The notes under the pieces: model-generated
The model's input: the letters and a program-made list of their open reading frames with translations, nothing else
What the model was told of the DNA's origin: nothing
Database searches by the model: none
Assembly: GCA_019058425.1 (NCBI GenBank)
Contig: JAHPYZ010000018.1
Coordinates: forward strand, 1-54,845
Direction: 5' to 3'
DNA length: 54,845 bases
Origin: Promethearchaeota archaeon
Lineage (GTDB): Archaea; Asgardarchaeota; Lokiarchaeia; Sigyniarchaeales; SOKP01
In this document: positions 53,326 to 54,845 of the stretch, piece by piece
Position numbering within the stretch: the first letter of the stretch is position 1
How the letters are laid out: every line of letters starts with the position of its first letter
Position numbers and translations under genes: made by a program

Positions 53326-53733
53326 TTATTCTTGTTTTGCTCCACATTCGTTACAATAAGTTGAGTTCTCAGGAATACCTTCACCACAGAACTTACAGTA
53401 ATTTTTTCTTGTTATAATTTCAGAACCTTTCAAGGCATTATCTGGAGTTCTTATTTGAGTAAAAGGTAATCTTTCGGGTAACTTTACCATTCCAGCGAAA
53501 TTTCCACAATCTGGACAATTTACTTTTCCCTTTTTCCCTAATTTAAAAGTTTTTGAAGGTCCTTGTGTTGTTACTTGGCCCATACAAGCACCGCACCAGA
53601 CTTTTTTACAATTATGGCACACAAAAAATTGATTTGTCCAATTATCAATCGGAAATTTTTTATCGTTAGTATATCTTCCACAAATTACACAAAAATTACT
53701 AGATGGGATCCGTTCCTTTTTCCGTCTCAACAT
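53326..53733 (-). CDS. Multi-zinc-ribbon protein
   Basis: A 135-residue protein with three or more Cys pairs: CVICGRYTN, CHNCKKVWCGACMG and CPDCG in the first two thirds, and CKFCGEGIPENSTYCNECGAKQE as a C-terminal zinc ribbon. The N-terminal cysteines may bind zinc in a cross-braced, RING- or B-box-like way. Such proteins are frequent in Asgard archaea and are thought to join ubiquitin-like or regulatory pathways, but nothing here proves it. Confidence 0.7.
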   Translation of the reverse strand: MLRRKKERIPSSNFCVICGRYTNDKKFPIDNWTNQFFVCHNCKKVWCGACMGQVTTQGPSKTFKLGKKGKVNCPDCGNFAGMVKLPERLPFTQIRTPDNALKGSEIITRKNYCKFCGEGIPENSTYCNECGAKQE

Positions 53734-54204
53734 TTGAGTATCATCTAGGATTATAATAAAAATTTAAGTCATTATTATTGTATTTTTCGCTGAAAATAAA
53801 ATTTGACTTTTTTTTTAAGAAAACTCTTAATTAAATTCACTTTCAATAGAATATTAATTTTTTGAGACTATGTTAAATCTATAGACCTTGCTAAAAAGTA
53901 TGAATTTAATTCAATATTTTTAAGGTGAAATAAATAGACTATAACTTCTAATGAGTTTTAAGTTTATTTATAGGAATAATATGAATTTTACCACAATACT
54001 ATTAAAATTATTTTGAATATTTATTTTATTATATTTTATCAATCTATTTATCAATAGAACTAAAGTAGCTTTGTTTAATATCATTTTTATTTAATATAAT
54101 TAGGCACAACTAAATTTATATATATTCTTTTCTTATGTTATTAAAACAATATTTGAAAAAATACTTGATATTTAGAAAAAACTTAAAAAGATAAGGGGAA
54201 AATC
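53734..54204. other. Intergenic region (471 bases)
   Basis: AT-rich spacer with no reading frame on either strand that I can support. TTTATATATAT at 54115-54125 is a good TATA candidate for the membrane-protein gene at 54205. A T-run near 53811 is present. Nothing else seen. Confidence 0.6.
54115..54125 (+). promoter_or_regulatory. Candidate TATA box for the 54205 gene
   Basis: TTTATATATAT about 80 bases before the ATG, preceded by AACTAAA as a possible BRE. Confidence 0.4.
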
Positions 54205-54717
54205 ATGTCTTTACTTATCAATATTCTTTTACATGGTTCTATTTTTGCCATTATTTTAACAGTGTATCTTCTTATCATAATGATAACATTTAATCCTCGA
54301 ATATGGGGATTCAGTGATTATCCTAAATCAATTACAAATAGTGTGCCTCCTCAAACTAAAAAAGAGAAGAAAATTGGTATTGTTCTTTCCATACCCTTTT
54401 TTATCTTAGGCTTGGGTTTTCCTATTACCTTAACAATTCTACTAAAAAATGAATTTGGTGGAGATCTTGACTTTCTCTCTGCATTTTTTAATATTTTTGG
54501 TATTTTCATGTTTGGAAACGTAGCTGATTTGGTTATTCTTGATTGGCTCATAGTAGGGACCATTACACCCCAATTTGTTATAATTCCGGGAACTGAGCTT
54601 ATGAAGAACAAAGAATATAAAGAATTTAGAGTTTCTCATGCAAAAAGTCATATTTGGGGCACAATCTTTATGGCCCTTTTAAGTTTATTACTAGCTTTAA
54701 TTGTAATCCTAATTTAA
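54205..54717 (+). CDS. Four-span membrane protein
   Basis: A 170-residue protein with about four spans (5-27, 57-80, 92-120 and 148-169). The stretch NVADLVILDWLIVGTITPQFVIIPGTE is a wording shared by a widespread but uncharacterised family. AAGGGGAAAA lies before the ATG. Function unknown. Confidence 0.7.
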   Translation: MSLLINILLHGSIFAIILTVYLLIIMITFNPRIWGFSDYPKSITNSVPPQTKKEKKIGIVLSIPFFILGLGFPITLTILLKNEFGGDLDFLSAFFNIFGIFMFGNVADLVILDWLIVGTITPQFVIIPGTELMKNKEYKEFRVSHAKSHIWGTIFMALLSLLLALIVILI

Positions 54718-54777
54718 ATCATAAATTTAATTCTTATATTTTTTTTAATTCAAATTATTTTTGCTTTTATACTAAGT

Positions 54778-54845
54778 TTAGCTGGAATCTAAAGTCCTTG
54801 CTAATAAATAAGCAATTATAAAAACAATCAATGTAATAACAGAAA
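54778..54845 (-). CDS. C-terminal fragment of a probable membrane protein
   Basis: The minus strand is open from the window edge to TAA at 54778-54780, giving 21 residues: VITLIVFIIAYLLARTLDSS with a hydrophobic span and a short polar end. It looks like the last span of a membrane protein that begins outside the window; it converges with the 54205 gene. Confidence 0.4.
   Translation of the reverse strand, partial: SVITLIVFIIAYLLARTLDSS

Noticed and set aside
54351..54651. Minus-strand frames opposite the final membrane protein
   Set aside because: Antisense to a gene with a conserved membrane-protein wording and a good start; no domain in the reverse frames.
1..54845. tRNA, rRNA, CRISPR arrays, insertion sequences, phage genes
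   Set aside because: I looked for G+C-rich cloverleaf-like stretches, regular short repeats, and transposase or integrase motifs and saw none; a tRNAscan or CRISPR search would settle it.

Overview
The window looks like a piece of an archaeal chromosome, most likely an Asgard (Lokiarchaeia-like) archaeon. The archaeal mark is a complete transcription factor B gene (zinc ribbon plus two cyclin repeats). The DNA is very A+T rich, intergenic spacers are long for a prokaryote, ATTTAAAT-like TATA boxes sit upstream of several genes, and Shine-Dalgarno sequences often precede TTG or GTG starts. Many metabolic genes are bacterial in type (grpE-dnaK-dnaJ, class II aldolase, acyl-CoA dehydrogenase, FixCX), and there are eukaryote-flavoured modules (leucine-rich repeats, a possible longin-like domain behind a receiver domain). 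This mixture suggests Asgard; the assignment is inference. I see no tRNA, rRNA, CRISPR array, insertion sequence or phage gene.

Layout. 1-5.7 kb: the end of a peptidase T gene, a nucleoside-phosphorylase-like gene, a peptide-binding protein, an 800-base spacer with strong hairpins, an MFS transporter and a coiled-coil/winged-helix protein. 5.7-14.6 kb: a redox island with a CrtC-like lipocalin-fold protein, an SCP2-like protein, two FAD-linked oxidases around an HdrD/GlcF-like iron-sulfur subunit, an orphan response regulator, and a divergent FixC-FixX pair. 14.6-20.4 kb: class II fructose-bisphosphate aldolase, TFB, then the grpE-dnaK-dnaJ operon with a candidate operator in its leader. 20.7-29.5 kb: an LRR protein, a TspO-like protein, DUF3795, nitroreductase, small orphans, pyruvate kinase and an aldehyde:ferredoxin oxidoreductase.

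29.5-36.4 kb: an eight-gene acyl-CoA operon (winged-helix protein with a possible ATT start, acyl-CoA dehydrogenase, two crotonases, SCP2, a membrane protein, CoA ligase, zinc ribbon) next to a divergent FilR1-type regulator. 36.4-39 kb: two copies of a Cys-rich ferredoxin family of unknown function; a third copy lies at 49.1-50.2 kb and heads an operon with two DUF6125-like proteins and a TIGR04076-like protein, divergent from a TrmB regulator. 39-46 kb: Nudix, membrane proteins, MFS, a SlyD-type FKBP, and a xylulokinase with an ArsR regulator and a GyrI-like sensor. 45.5-47.5 kb: TrmO, an S51 peptidase-like protein and a GNAT-YoaP protein. 51-54.8 kb: a metallo-beta-lactamase-fold hydrolase, a flavodoxin-type reductase, two membrane proteins and a multi-zinc-ribbon protein.

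Taken together the window describes an anaerobic heterotroph using organic acids, sugars and peptides, with much flavin, iron-sulfur and ferredoxin chemistry. The best candidates for something undescribed are the three-copy Cys-rich ferredoxin family with its operon partners, the lipid-like redox island at 5.7-14.6 kb, and the receiver-domain fusion.
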